A stretch of 64,000 nucleotides of DNA from Falsiroseomonas selenitidurans (GCF_012103215.1 NZ_JAAVNE010000008.1:62001-126000), one strand, 5' to 3'. Counted from the stretch's first letter, positions 41,820-51,158 are shown. Notes: generated by a model not told the origin, from the sequence alone. A program made the numbers and translations.

Positions 41820-42824
41820 ATGACGAAGACATGGTCGATCGGCCGTCGGGGCCTGCTGGCCGCCGGCGGCGCTGGCCTGGCCGCGCCCGGCCTGCTGGTG
41901 CGCCCGGCCTCGGCCCAGGCCGCCTGGCCGGCGCAGCCGGTGCGGATGGTGGTGCCGTTCGCTGCCGGCGGCCCGACGGACGTGCCGGCCCGCCTGCTGG
42001 CGGAGGAGATGTCGAAGGTCCTGCCGAACCGCGTCGTGGTGGAAAACCGCACCGGGTCGGGCGTCGTCATCGGCACGGACGTGGTGGCGAAGGGGCCGCA
42101 GGATGGCTCGATGCTGCTGTATTCCACCGTCGCCCATGCGGTGACGCGGGCGATGTTCCCGACCCTGCCCTTCGACCCGATCGCCGATTTCACGCCCTGC
42201 GCGCTGGTCGGCCAGGTGCCGGTGATCCTGCTGGTGAACAACGACTTCCCGGCCCGCACCCTGGCCGAGTTCATCGCCGTGCTGCGGGCGAACCCCGGCA
42301 AGTACGACTATGCCTCCTCCGGCAATGGCGGCGCGGTGCACCTGGCGACGGAGCTGTTCCTGCACGCCGCCGGCGGGCTGAAGGTGAACCACATCCCCTA
42401 TCGCGGCTCCTCCGCCGCGCTGCCGGACGTGCTGTCGGGCCGGGTGCCGATGATCTTCGATATCGCCGCCTCCGCGCTGCCCTATGCGCGGTCCGGCCAG
42501 CTGCGGGCGCTGGGCATCAGCACCAAGACGCGCTCGCCCCTGGCGCCCACCATCCCGACCATGATCGAGCAGGGGGTGGCGGGCTACGAGGCCTATACCT
42601 GGCACATGGTCTTCGCCCGCAGCGGCACGCCGGCACCGGTCATCCAGGCGGTGAACCGGGCGGTGAACGCGGCGGTGAACGTCCCCGCCGTGAAGGACCG
42701 CCTGCTGGGCTTCGCCATGCAGGTGGTCAGCGACAGCACGCCCGACTCCGCCGCCGCCTACCTCCGCAGCGAGATCGGGGTGTGGGAGCCGCTGGTGCGC
42801 GCCGCCGGCATCCGGGCGAGCTGA
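41820..42824 (+). CDS. Bug/TctC family binding protein (tandem copy 2)
   Basis: Periplasmic binding protein, 334 residues from ATG 41820 (MTKTWSIGRRGLLAAGG), with GGGGGAGAG about nine bases upstream. It has a twin-arginine-like signal ending near ASAQAA. It shares long stretches with the preceding gene: VVPFAAGGPTDVPARLL, VVVENRTGSGVVIGTDVV, YASSGNGGAVHLATELFL, HIPYRGSSAALPDVL and YTWHMVFARSGTP. The pair probably binds related acids. It is convergent with the acyl-CoA dehydrogenase gene. Confidence 0.93.
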   Translation: MTKTWSIGRRGLLAAGGAGLAAPGLLVRPASAQAAWPAQPVRMVVPFAAGGPTDVPARLLAEEMSKVLPNRVVVENRTGSGVVIGTDVVAKGPQDGSMLLYSTVAHAVTRAMFPTLPFDPIADFTPCALVGQVPVILLVNNDFPARTLAEFIAVLRANPGKYDYASSGNGGAVHLATELFLHAAGGLKVNHIPYRGSSAALPDVLSGRVPMIFDIAASALPYARSGQLRALGISTKTRSPLAPTIPTMIEQGVAGYEAYTWHMVFARSGTPAPVIQAVNRAVNAAVNVPAVKDRLLGFAMQVVSDSTPDSAAAYLRSEIGVWEPLVRAAGIRAS

Positions 42825-42831
42825 AGCGGGC

Positions 42832-44499
42832 TCAGGCGCCGGGGTCGGGCAACCACCCCTCCGGCGCCGCCTCATCCTCCGCCGCCAGCGGGTCGCGCGG
42901 CAGCACGCGGTGGCGCAGCACCAGGCGGGCCAGATGCAGCCGGCGCGGATCCTCCAGCCGCGCCGCCTCCCACGCCATCGCGGCGGCGGAGGCCAGGTGG
43001 TACAGGGCGGAGGCCGCCTGCCGCGCCAGGGCGGGCTCGTCCATCGCGCGCTCAGCCAGCGCCACCGCCCGCCCCAGCGCCGCCGGGGCTTCCGGCAGCG
43101 CGTCGCCATTGCCCAGCAATCCCTCCACATGCCGCCGCAGCACCGGCAGCGCGGCCTCGCGCTTCGCCGCCCGCAGCACGTCGAGCGCCACGATGTTGCT
43201 GGTTCCCTCCCAGATGCTCCCCAGATGCGCGTCGCGCAGCAGGCGGGCATCGGACCATTCCTCGATGTAGCCGCAGCCGCCGCGCACCTCCATCGCATCG
43301 CCCGTGACGCGCCGCGCATCGCGGCAGGCGCGGAACTTGATCAGCGGCGTCAGGATCCGCAGCAGCGGGTAGGCGCCTTCCTCGCCCAGATCGGCGCGGC
43401 GCAGCGCCTCCGCGGTCTGGAACATCAGGCTGCGCGCCTGCTCCATCGGCAGCAGCATTTTTGCCAATTGCCGGCGCATCAGCGGCATCTCCACCAGCCT
43501 GCGGCCGAAGGCGCTGCGGCGATGCGCCACATACAGCGCCTCCGTCACCGCGCGGCGCATCAGGCCGGCGGCACGCACGCCGTTGGACAGGCGGGAGTTG
43601 TTCACCATGTCCGCCATCTGCCGGAAGCCGGCGGCCGGATCGCCCACCAGGAAGGCCGTGGCGCCCTCCAGCCGGATCTCGCCACTGGCCATGGACCGGG
43701 TGCCGAGCTTCGGCTTCAGCCGCAGGATGCGGTAGGCGTTCGGCGTGCCATCCGGCAGCACCCGCGGCAGCAGGAACAGCGAGACGCCGGCCAGCCCCGG
43801 CCCGGCCCCCTCCCGCCGCGCCAGCACCATGGCGAGGCCGGCATCGGGGTTGGAGCAGAACCATTTGTCGCCCGCCAGCGCCCAGCTTCCATCCGGCCGC
43901 GGCGAGGCCACCACGGCCGTGGCGGCGACATCGCTGCCGGCGCCCTGTTCGGTCATGAACATCGCGCCCTGGAGCAGCGCGTCCATGTCCTGACTGGTCA
44001 GCGCCGGCAAATAGCGCGCGACCAGCGCCGGGTCGCCGAAGCGGCGCAGCGTGCGGGCCAGGCTGTCGGTCATGGAGACCGGGCAGCACAGGCCGAATTC
44101 CGCCTGCACCAGCAGGTAGGTCAGCAGGTATTTCGCCGCCGGCGGCATTGGCGCCGGCCAGCCCAGCACGCCACCGCGATGCGACAGCGCCGCCAGCCCA
44201 TGCGCGCCGAAGGCGATGCGCTCCATCTCGCGGTAGGCCGGGTGGACCTCGATGTGCTGGCGGTCGTCGCCGCGGCGGTCGCGGCTGTGCAGCACCGGCG
44301 GGTTGCGGTCGGCGGTCGCCGCCAGCTCATCCAGCCGGCCGCCCGCCAGGGCGCCCAGACGGTCCAGATGCGGCGTCAAATGCGCCAGCAGATCCGCCGG
44401 GAGGTAGAGCCCCGCCAGCCGCGCGAGGTCCGGGTCGGCGCGCCACAGGTTCAGCCCGCGGCTGTCCGGCACCGCATCGGCGCCCATGGTCTGTGGCAT
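42832..44499 (-). CDS. acyl-CoA dehydrogenase family protein (AidB-like)
   Basis: Flavoprotein of 555 residues related to AidB, longer than standard acyl-CoA dehydrogenases. Landmarks: GAMFMTEQGAGSDV near 200 at the FAD-binding middle domain, GDKWFCSNPDAGLAMVLAR, LRLKPKLGTRSMASGEI, a C-terminal helical part with YIEEWSDARLLRDAHLGSI, and IWEGTSNIVALDVLR. It starts at 44499 (MPQTMGADAVPD). AidB-type proteins either oxidise acyl-CoA or bind DNA during alkylation stress; the present sequence does not decide. It is the last gene after an SDR and a binding protein on the same strand. Confidence 0.9.
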   Translation of the reverse strand: MPQTMGADAVPDSRGLNLWRADPDLARLAGLYLPADLLAHLTPHLDRLGALAGGRLDELAATADRNPPVLHSRDRRGDDRQHIEVHPAYREMERIAFGAHGLAALSHRGGVLGWPAPMPPAAKYLLTYLLVQAEFGLCCPVSMTDSLARTLRRFGDPALVARYLPALTSQDMDALLQGAMFMTEQGAGSDVAATAVVASPRPDGSWALAGDKWFCSNPDAGLAMVLARREGAGPGLAGVSLFLLPRVLPDGTPNAYRILRLKPKLGTRSMASGEIRLEGATAFLVGDPAAGFRQMADMVNNSRLSNGVRAAGLMRRAVTEALYVAHRRSAFGRRLVEMPLMRRQLAKMLLPMEQARSLMFQTAEALRRADLGEEGAYPLLRILTPLIKFRACRDARRVTGDAMEVRGGCGYIEEWSDARLLRDAHLGSIWEGTSNIVALDVLRAAKREAALPVLRRHVEGLLGNGDALPEAPAALGRAVALAERAMDEPALARQAASALYHLASAAAMAWEAARLEDPRRLHLARLVLRHRVLPRDPLAAEDEAAPEGWLPDPGA

Positions 44500-44557
44500 C
44501 GTGTTCCGCCAACCCCGTTCCGTCCCGCCGCGACCCTGGCAAGCGGCGCGGCGGGGA

Positions 44558-45304
44558 TCAAGGCGCGCCGTTCGCCGTCCAGCCGCCATCCACCGCCAGC
44601 ACCGCGCCATTGACGCTGGCGGCGGCGGGGGAGGCGAGGAAGCAGGCCATGGCGGCCACCTCCGCCGGCTGCACCAGGCGGCGCTGCGGGCTGCGGCGCA
44701 TCAGCGCCTCCCCATCCAGGCGGCCGCGGGCGATCAGGTCGTTGATCAGCCAGGTTTCCACATAGCCGGGCGCGATGGCGTTCACCCGCACCCCGGCCGG
44801 GCCGAATTCGCAGGCCAGCGCGCGGGCCAGGTTGGCGACGCCGCCCTTGGTGGCGGCATAGGCGGCACGGTCCGCCCCGCCCACGGCGTGGAACAGGCTG
44901 GCGGTGAACAGGATCAGCCCATGGCCCTGCGGCAGCATCCGCCGCGCCGCCGCCTGGGCGGTCAGGAAGGCCCCGGTCAGGTTCACCTCCACCGTCTGGC
45001 GCCATTCCGCCTCGGTCAGTTCGGTGGTCGGCTTGTTCATGGAAAAGCCGGCATTGGCGTGCGCCACGTCCACCCCGCCCCAGGCCGCATCCATGGCGGC
45101 GAAGGCGGCCTCCACATCGGCGGCCACGGCGACGCTGCCCTGGCGGCAGAGCCAGCCCTCCGGCGCCTCCGGCACCGCGTCCCGGTCCAGCACGCAGATC
45201 CGTGCGCCGTTCGCGGCGAAGGCGTCCGCCACGGCGCGGCCGATGCCGCGGGCGGCGCCGGTGACCAGCACGCGGGTGCCGGGGGGCGGGGTGGGGCTCA
45301 GCAT
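44558..45304 (-). CDS. SDR-family oxidoreductase
   Basis: Classical short-chain dehydrogenase, 248 residues. NAD(P)-binding TGAARGIG sits near residue 16, the structural HANAGFS near 83, the catalytic serine in FTASLFHA, and the catalytic tyrosine and lysine in YAATK. ATG 45304 is preferred; a TTG three codons earlier is too close to the AAGG site. It lies between the binding-protein gene and the AidB-like gene on one strand. Substrate unknown. Confidence 0.92.
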   Translation of the reverse strand: MLSPTPPPGTRVLVTGAARGIGRAVADAFAANGARICVLDRDAVPEAPEGWLCRQGSVAVAADVEAAFAAMDAAWGGVDVAHANAGFSMNKPTTELTEAEWRQTVEVNLTGAFLTAQAAARRMLPQGHGLILFTASLFHAVGGADRAAYAATKGGVANLARALACEFGPAGVRVNAIAPGYVETWLINDLIARGRLDGEALMRRSPQRRLVQPAEVAAMACFLASPAAASVNGAVLAVDGGWTANGAP

Positions 45305-45317
45305 CTCGGACAAGCCT

Positions 45318-46598
45318 TCAGGGTCCCAAGCGCGGAATGGGCGGGGCCACGGCGGCCTCTGCCGGGGCGATCACCACCTGGCGCAGCCCGCCGCCGGTCG
45401 GCGCCGGCTGCCACTGGCACAGCATCGGCCGGGCCCGCATGTTCTGCCCGCGCTCATCGAAGCGCGCGCCCCAGCCGCAGGCCGTGCTGCCCTCGGCGAT
45501 GTCGGTTGCCAGCACGGCGGCACGGATGCGGTCCCGATCCGTGCCGCCGGCGCGACCCAGCGCATCGAGGAAGATCCGCGCGCCGCAGAAATGCGCCAGG
45601 CTGAGGCCCGAGCGCGGCTCCGCCCCATAGCGGCGCAGATAGGCCTCGGCGAAGGCGCGGGCGCCAGGGGCGACGCGCTCATTCACCGCGAAGGGGGTCC
45701 AGTCCGCGCTCATCGTCCCGGTCAGGTCCAGCCCGATGCTGCGCGCGGTTTCCGCCAGCCCGTAGCCGGCAGCGGTGCCGATCACCATGCGCGGCCACCA
45801 GCCGCCGTCACGCATGGCACGGAACAGCAGGATCTCGTCACCCGGGGTGCCGACGTGCAGCACCACCTCCGCCTCCAGCCCGCGCAGGCGTTGCACCAGC
45901 CCGGCCAGGTCGGTGGGGCGGGGGGCATAGGTGGCGCGCTGTGCCAGCGTCAGCCCCAGCGCCTGGATCGCCGCTTCCAGCGCCCCGCCCACGGCCTGCG
46001 GCCCGACTGAATCCTCCTGCGCCACGGCCAGGCGCAGCGCCGCCGGCGGCCGGTCCCGCGCCACCGCCAGCACCGCCACCCCCTGCAGCGCGGTGGCGGC
46101 GAATTCGGCGGCGCGTGGGGCGGAGCGGAAGACCCAGCGGAAACCGCGCTCCATCACCGCATCGCCGATGGCGCCGAGCTCGAAATACGGCACGCCCGCC
46201 AGCTCCGCCACCTGGGTGGCGGGCAGGGCCAGGGCGGTGCTGAAACTGCCGAAGATCGCCGCGACACGCTCCGCCCCCTGGGTCAGGCGCCGGGCCTCCG
46301 CGGCGGCGGCGGCCTCGTCCGGCGCATCGGCGCGCACCAGGCGGAGCGGGCGGCCGAAGACGCCGCCGGCGGCGTTCACCTGCTCCACCGCCAGTTCCAC
46401 GCCGCGGAACCCCTCGTCGCCGAACAGTGCCACCGGCCCGGTCAGCGGGAACAGCGCGCCAAGGCGCAATTCCGGCCCCTGCGGCGGGGCGGCGGGGGCC
46501 TCCGCCGGTGCCTGGGCGCGGGCGGGCGCCGGCAGCGTGGCGGCCGCAAGGCCCATGCCTGCCAGCCCGCCCAATGCCCGGCGGCGGATCCCCTGCAT
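45318..46598 (-). CDS. branched-chain amino-acid-type ABC substrate-binding protein
   Basis: Periplasmic binding protein of the Leu/Ile/Val (Peripla_BP_6) class, 426 residues from ATG 46598 (MQGIRRRALGGLAGMG), with a signal peptide ending near ARAQA. Landmarks: LRLGALFPLTGPVALFGDEGFRG, EQVNAAGGVFGRPLRLV, AIFGSFSTALALPATQVAE and a late SADWTPFAVNERV. These proteins bind many amides and aromatic acids as well as amino acids. Liv permease and ATPase genes are absent here. The SDR gene starts 13 bases after its stop. Confidence 0.92.
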   Translation of the reverse strand: MQGIRRRALGGLAGMGLAAATLPAPARAQAPAEAPAAPPQGPELRLGALFPLTGPVALFGDEGFRGVELAVEQVNAAGGVFGRPLRLVRADAPDEAAAAAEARRLTQGAERVAAIFGSFSTALALPATQVAELAGVPYFELGAIGDAVMERGFRWVFRSAPRAAEFAATALQGVAVLAVARDRPPAALRLAVAQEDSVGPQAVGGALEAAIQALGLTLAQRATYAPRPTDLAGLVQRLRGLEAEVVLHVGTPGDEILLFRAMRDGGWWPRMVIGTAAGYGLAETARSIGLDLTGTMSADWTPFAVNERVAPGARAFAEAYLRRYGAEPRSGLSLAHFCGARIFLDALGRAGGTDRDRIRAAVLATDIAEGSTACGWGARFDERGQNMRARPMLCQWQPAPTGGGLRQVVIAPAEAAVAPPIPRLGP

Positions 46599-46756
46599 GC
46601 CGATGATGCCCTCCGCGCGTTCCGTCGGGGGTTTTTCCCATGCCGGGCGCGGGGCGCCAAGCCCGCGGCCTGCCCGCCGGCCGGCTTGATACGCCTCGCC
46701 CTTGACGTGCCGCGTCGGGGCATGGTCCCTCGGCGCGCTGTCCCGAGGAGCCCGCC

Positions 46757-47758
46757 ATGACCGACCTGCCCGCCGAGATGACGCTGATCGACCATGGCCA
46801 GGGCGGCGGGCCGGAGGTTCTGGTGCCTGCCCGCGGCCCGGTGCCGACCCCCCGCGCGGATGAGGTGCTGATCCGCACCGCCGCGATCGGCGTGAACCGC
46901 CCCGATGTGGCGCAGCGCAGCGGCAGCTACCCGCCGCCGCCCGGCGCCAGCCCCGTGCTCGGCCTGGAATGCGCCGGGGAGGTGGTGGCGGTGGGCGAGG
47001 CGGTGACCCGCTGGCGCCTCGGCGATCAGGTCTGCGCCCTGGCCAATGGCGGCGCCTACGCCGAGTTCTGCGCCGCGCCGGAAGCGCAGACGCTGCCCTG
47101 GCCGAAGGGCTATGACGCGCTGCGCGCCGCGGCACTGCCGGAGACCTATTTCACCGTCTGGGCCAATGTCTTCGGCCATGGAAGGCTGGCCGCCGGCGAG
47201 TCCATCCTGGTCCATGGCGGCACCTCCGGCATCGGCGTCACCGCCATCCAGCTCGCCAAGGCGTTCGGCGCCACGGTCTACGCCACGGCCGGCAGCGCTG
47301 CGAAGGTGGCGGCCTGCCTGGAGCTCGGCGCCGATGCGGCGATCGACTACCGGGCGGAGGATTTCCAGGCGCGCATCAAGGCGCTCACCGGCGGCAAGGG
47401 GGTGGATGTGGTGCTCGACATGGTCGGCGCGCCCTATTTCACGCAGAACATCCGCAGCCTGAAGCTGGATGGCCGCCTGGTGATGATCGCCTTCCTGGCG
47501 GGGCACGAGGCCGAGAAGGTGGACCTGCGCCCCATCATGGTGAAGCGCCTGACTGTCACCGGCAGCACCATGCGGCCGCGGAGCACGGCGCAGAAGGGGG
47601 AGATCGCCCGGGCCCTGGAAGCGAAGGTGTGGCCGATGCTGGAAGCCGGCCAGGCCGGGCCGCGCATCTTCCGCAGCTTTCCGCTGGCCGAGGCGGCGGC
47701 GGCGCACCGGCTGATGGAAAGCAGCGCGCATATCGGCAAGATCATGCTGGTGGTGTGA
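46757..47758 (+). CDS. NAD(P)H-quinone oxidoreductase (medium-chain, PIG3-like)
   Basis: Zeta-crystallin/PIG3-type reductase, 333 residues, with GAGGAG six bases before the ATG. Features: [20 protein letters not shown] near 37, [16 protein letters not shown], the cofactor-binding [16 protein letters not shown], and [15 protein letters not shown]. No zinc-ligand cysteines are evident, as usual for this subfamily. It reduces quinones or alkenals with NADPH. Its stop overlaps a small membrane-protein frame by GTGA. Confidence 0.94.
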   Translation: MTDLPAEMTLIDHGQGGGPEVLVPARGPVPTPRADEVLIRTAAIGVNRPDVAQRSGSYPPPPGASPVLGLECAGEVVAVGEAVTRWRLGDQVCALANGGAYAEFCAAPEAQTLPWPKGYDALRAAALPETYFTVWANVFGHGRLAAGESILVHGGTSGIGVTAIQLAKAFGATVYATAGSAAKVAACLELGADAAIDYRAEDFQARIKALTGGKGVDVVLDMVGAPYFTQNIRSLKLDGRLVMIAFLAGHEAEKVDLRPIMVKRLTVTGSTMRPRSTAQKGEIARALEAKVWPMLEAGQAGPRIFRSFPLAEAAAAHRLMESSAHIGKIMLVV

Positions 47759-47958
47759 ACCCCGTGCTGTGGCTGTTCTTCGCCGCGGCCTTCGGGCTGC
47801 TGGCGCTGACCGGCTTCCTGCGTGACCGTCGCTGGCGGCGCGCCGGGCAGGGATTGGCGGTGCTGCTGGCGATGGCCGGCACCCTGCTGCTGGCCCGCCG
47901 CCCGGGTACTGCCCTGCCACTGCCCGGATTCCGCCCGCGTCCCTGGTACGCGCCGTGA
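47755..47958 (+). CDS. small membrane protein
   Basis: A 67-residue frame beginning with GTG at 47755 that overlaps the quinone reductase stop as GTGA. It has two hydrophobic segments ([18 protein letters not shown] and a second [13 protein letters not shown]) joined by a basic loop (RDRRWRRAG), then a proline-rich tail. That layout suggests a genuine two-span membrane protein translated by coupling. Not recognised as any family. Confidence 0.55.
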   Translation: MNPVLWLFFAAAFGLLALTGFLRDRRWRRAGQGLAVLLAMAGTLLLARRPGTALPLPGFRPRPWYAP

Positions 47959-48003
47959 TCGCCTGGCGGCGACCGCCCGAATTCCCGGAAACCGCAGGAA
48001 AAA

Positions 48004-48016
48004 TGAAATGATTTCA
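48004..48016. promoter_or_regulatory. candidate operator palindrome
   Basis: TGAAATGATTTCA is a 13-base perfect palindrome around a central G in an AT-rich patch, 53 bases before the oxidoreductase start at 48069. Such a site stands out in this genome and resembles operators of small-ligand regulators. No regulator gene is adjacent. Confidence 0.35.
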
Positions 48017-48068
48017 GCGACGATTCGGCCCCAGACTGGGGGCCTTCGCAGGCTCTGAGGACCGACCG

Positions 48069-49415
48069 ATGAACCTCCATCGCCTGCTGCTGCAGCGCCA
48101 GGCCAGGGGCTGGCCGGTGCGGGTCGCCGTGATCGGCGCCGGCAAGTTCGGCTCCATGTTCCTGCACCAGGCGCCGCGAACGCCGGGGCTGCATGTGCTG
48201 GGCATCGCCGACCTGTCCCTGCCGCGCGCCCGCGCCGCGCTGGCGCGCATCCATTGGGCGCCGGAAGCCGGCGCGGCGCCGGATGCCGCGACCGCCGCGC
48301 GCACCGGCGCCACCTGGCTGACCGAGGACAGCCTGGCGCTGATCGAGGACCCGCATGTGGAGGTGGTGGTGGAAGCCACCGGCGACGCCGCCGCCGGCCT
48401 GCGGCACGCCCACCACGCCATCCGCCACGGCAAGCATGTGGTGATGGTGAATGTCGAGGCCGATGTGCTGGCCGGCCCCGTGCTGGCGCGGGAGGCCGCG
48501 GCGGCCGGCGTGGTCTATTCCATGGCCTATGGCGACCAGCCGGCCCTGGTGGCGGAGCTGGTGGACACCATCCGCGCCGCCGGCTTTGCCGTCGTCGCCG
48601 CGGGCAAGGGCACCAAATACCTTCCCGCCTACCACGCCAGCACGCCGGAGACGGTGTGGGACTTCTACGGGCTGACGGCGGACCAGGCAGCGGCGGGCGG
48701 CATGAACCCGCGCATGTTCAATTCCTTCCTCGATGGCACCAAATCCGGCATCGAGATGGCGGCGATCGCCAATGCCACCGGCCTGGCGCCGCCGGAGGAC
48801 GGCCTGGCCTTCCCGCCCGCCGGCACCGGCGACCTGCCCGAGCTGCTGCGGCCGCAGGATGAGGGCGGCATCCTGCCACGCAAGGGCATGGTGGAAGTGG
48901 TGTCTTCCCTCCGGCGCGACGGCACCGTGATTCCGGACAATCTCCGCTGGGGCGTCTTCGTGGTGTTCGAGGGCGAGACCGACTATGCGCGGCGCTGCTT
49001 CGCCGAATACGGCGTCGCCACCGACCGCGCCGGCCGCTACGCCGCGCTGTGGCGACCCTACCATTTCATCGGGCTGGAACTCGGCGTCTCCGTCGCCTCC
49101 GCCGCGCTGCGCGGCGAAGCGACGGGCTGCGCGGAACGCTGGGCGGCGGATTGCGTGGCGGTGGCCAAGCGCGACCTGCGCGTGGGGGAGGTGCTGGACG
49201 GCGAGGGCGGGGCCATGGTCTGGGGCCGCTGCATCCCCGCCGCGCGATCCGTCGCGCTGGGCGCGGTGCCGATCGGGCTGGCGCAGGGCGTGGCGCTGGC
49301 GCGCGCGGTGCCGGCCGGCGCCCTGCTGACGGAGGCGGACCTCGCGCCGCGCGCGGCGGACGGGGCGGAGGCGCTGGCCCTGCGCGCCGCCATGCGATCG
49401 CTGCGCGAAGCCTGA
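48069..49415 (+). CDS. NAD(P)-dependent oxidoreductase with C-terminal SAF domain
   Basis: A 448-residue protein related to homoserine dehydrogenase and Gfo/Idh enzymes. The N-terminal Rossmann fold reads VRVAVIGAGKFGSMFL near 17-32, followed by VEVVVEATGDAAAG and HGKHVVMVNVEADVLAG. The middle part contains YSMAYGDQPALVAELVD and GKGTKYLPAYH. The last 90 residues look like an SAF domain (RDLRVGEVLDGEGG, then RAVPAGALLTEADL), as in sugar-acid enzymes. The substrate is unknown; sugar-derived acids or aldehydes are plausible. It appears to be transcribed alone. Confidence 0.85.
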   Translation: MNLHRLLLQRQARGWPVRVAVIGAGKFGSMFLHQAPRTPGLHVLGIADLSLPRARAALARIHWAPEAGAAPDAATAARTGATWLTEDSLALIEDPHVEVVVEATGDAAAGLRHAHHAIRHGKHVVMVNVEADVLAGPVLAREAAAAGVVYSMAYGDQPALVAELVDTIRAAGFAVVAAGKGTKYLPAYHASTPETVWDFYGLTADQAAAGGMNPRMFNSFLDGTKSGIEMAAIANATGLAPPEDGLAFPPAGTGDLPELLRPQDEGGILPRKGMVEVVSSLRRDGTVIPDNLRWGVFVVFEGETDYARRCFAEYGVATDRAGRYAALWRPYHFIGLELGVSVASAALRGEATGCAERWAADCVAVAKRDLRVGEVLDGEGGAMVWGRCIPAARSVALGAVPIGLAQGVALARAVPAGALLTEADLAPRAADGAEALALRAAMRSLREA

Positions 49416-49486
49416 GTGAATAGTTCGATCCATCTGATGAATGCGGGCTTCTCCCGACGCGGCTCCGACGGCTAGGTTGTAAACAA

Positions 49487-50350
49487 ATGCCCATGGCGTC
49501 CGCATTCCGGCTGCTTTTCGCGGCCGTCATCCTGTTTGGCGGCGCCTGGCCCATCACCAAGGCCGCTCTGGCGGACGCAACACCGCTGTGGTTCGGCACG
49601 GGCCGGTCTGCCCTGGCGGCGCTGGGGGCGGCCATCCTGCTGGCGGCGCTCGGCCGGCTGCGGCTGCCGGCGGCGGAGGATCGCCGTGCCGTCGCCTTCC
49701 TCGGCCTGTTCCAGCTCGGGGGCTTCTTCGCGCTGACCCATCTGGCGGTGGCGCTGGTGCCGGCGGGGCGCACCGCGGTGCTGTCCAATGTCGTGACCTA
49801 CTGGCTGATCCCGCTGTCGGTGCTGGTGCTGGGCGAGAAGGTCTCGCCCACGCGCTGGGCGGCGGCCGGGCTGGGTCTGGCCGGCGCCGGCGTGCTGATC
49901 GGCCCCTGGGCGGTGGACTGGTCCGACCATGACGTGCTGCTCGGGCATTTCATGCTGGTGATGGCCGGGCTGCTCTGGACCATTGCCATCATCGCCTCCC
50001 GCAAATGGCCGCCGCGCACGCCGATGTTCGACCTGCTGCCCTGGTGCTTCGGCATCGGCGCGCTGATGCTGGCGCCGATCGCCCTGATCGTGGAACCCGA
50101 GGGCGGCGTTGGTGCCGGCGGCTGGCCGCATCTGCTGTATATCGGGCTGATCGCCGCGCCGATCGGCACGTGGTGCGTGATCGAGGCCGGCCGCAAGCTG
50201 CCCGGCGCCGTCGCCTCGGTCGGCTTCCTGATGGTGCCGGCCTTCGGCGTGCTGGTCTCCACCCTGTGGCTGGGGGAGCCGCTGGGCTGGGACGTGCTGG
50301 TGGGCGGCGGTCTGATCTTCGCCTCTGTCGTGATGGCGGCGCGCGGATGA
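49487..50350 (+). CDS. EamA-family drug/metabolite transporter (DMT)
   Basis: Ten-span membrane transporter of 287 residues with the two EamA repeats (about 5-135 and 145-285). Typical wording: FGGAWPITKAALADATPLWF, LVPAGRTAVLSNVVTYWLIPL, and in the second repeat GFLMVPAFGVLVSTLWLGEPLGWDVLVGG split around short loops. The start is the first ATG of a pair (MPMASAF) with no strong ribosome-binding site. Its final codons VVMAARG lie in the first unit of a 23-bp triplication that leads into the hydrolase gene. Confidence 0.92.
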   Translation: MPMASAFRLLFAAVILFGGAWPITKAALADATPLWFGTGRSALAALGAAILLAALGRLRLPAAEDRRAVAFLGLFQLGGFFALTHLAVALVPAGRTAVLSNVVTYWLIPLSVLVLGEKVSPTRWAAAGLGLAGAGVLIGPWAVDWSDHDVLLGHFMLVMAGLLWTIAIIASRKWPPRTPMFDLLPWCFGIGALMLAPIALIVEPEGGVGAGGWPHLLYIGLIAAPIGTWCVIEAGRKLPGAVASVGFLMVPAFGVLVSTLWLGEPLGWDVLVGGGLIFASVVMAARG

Positions 50351-50396
50351 ACGTGATGGCGGCGCGCGGATGAACGTGATGGCGGCGCGCGGATGA
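50330..50396 (+). repeat. three direct repeats of a 23-bp unit making ATGA-linked mini-ORFs
   Basis: Units at 50330-50352, 50353-50375 and 50376-50396 (last one cut) are identical. Each ends in GGATGA, so it carries an overlapping stop and start. The transporter stops in unit 1 (TGA 50348); ATG 50347 opens a mini-ORF MNVMAARG that stops at 50373; ATG 50370 opens the same peptide again and stops at 50396; ATG 50393 is the hydrolase start. All steps overlap by ATGA. Collapsing the array to one unit would give a simple ATGA overlap between transporter and hydrolase. Confidence 0.9.
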
Positions 50397-51157
50397 GGCT
50401 CGCGGTCACCACGCTGGGCGAGGGCGCGCCGGTGGTGCTGCTGCACGGGCTGCTCGGCGCCGGGCAGAATTTCGGCACGGTGCAGAAGGCGCTGGCGGCG
50501 GAGGGGTTCCGGGTTCTGGCGCTGGATTTGCGCAACCATGGCGCCTCCCCCCACGCCGCCGGGATGGCCTACCCCGACATGGCCGCCGATGTGGCGGAGA
50601 CGATGGCCGCGGAAGGCGCCTGGCCGGCGGCCGTCATCGGCCATTCCATGGGCGGCAAGGTGGCGATGGCGCTGGCCCTGACGCGGCCGGAGGGCGTTTC
50701 GCGGCTGATGGTGGCAGACATCGCCCCGGTCCCGTACCCGGCGCCGCTGTTCAACGCCTATATCGCCGCCATGCGCGGCCTGGATCTGCGCCCGGGCCTG
50801 GCGCGGCGGGAAGCCGATGCGGCGCTGGCCCCCGCCATGCCGGCGGCGCCGCTGCGCGCCTTCCTGCTGCAGAACCTGGACTTCGCCCAGGAACCGCCGG
50901 CCTGGCGGATCGGGCTGGAGGCGATCGCCGCCGGGATGCCGGCCATCGCCGGCTGGCCGGATCTGCCGGGGCGGTATGAAGGCCCGGTCCTGGTGCTGGC
51001 GGGGGAGAGGTCGGACTACATCCAGCCGGGGCATCGGCCGCTGTTCCAGCGCCTGTTCCCGGCCGCCAGGCAGGGCTCGATCCCGGCCGGCCATTGGCTG
51101 CACGCGGAAAACCCAACGGCCTTCCTGGCGCAGGTGCGGGGCTTCCTGGCGGCCTGA
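50393..51157 (+). CDS. alpha/beta hydrolase
   Basis: Alpha/beta-fold esterase-like protein, 254 residues, similar to YbfF-type hydrolases. The oxyanion region is LHGLLGAGQNF, the nucleophile serine is in the elbow GHSMGGKVAM near 83-87, a catalytic acid is expected near VLVLAGERSDY, and the histidine is in PAGHWLHAENP. It is coupled to the EamA transporter through the ATGA relay described for the repeat. Substrate not known; thioester or small ester substrates are common in this subgroup. Confidence 0.92.
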   Translation: MRLAVTTLGEGAPVVLLHGLLGAGQNFGTVQKALAAEGFRVLALDLRNHGASPHAAGMAYPDMAADVAETMAAEGAWPAAVIGHSMGGKVAMALALTRPEGVSRLMVADIAPVPYPAPLFNAYIAAMRGLDLRPGLARREADAALAPAMPAAPLRAFLLQNLDFAQEPPAWRIGLEAIAAGMPAIAGWPDLPGRYEGPVLVLAGERSDYIQPGHRPLFQRLFPAARQGSIPAGHWLHAENPTAFLAQVRGFLAA

Positions 51158-51158
51158 T

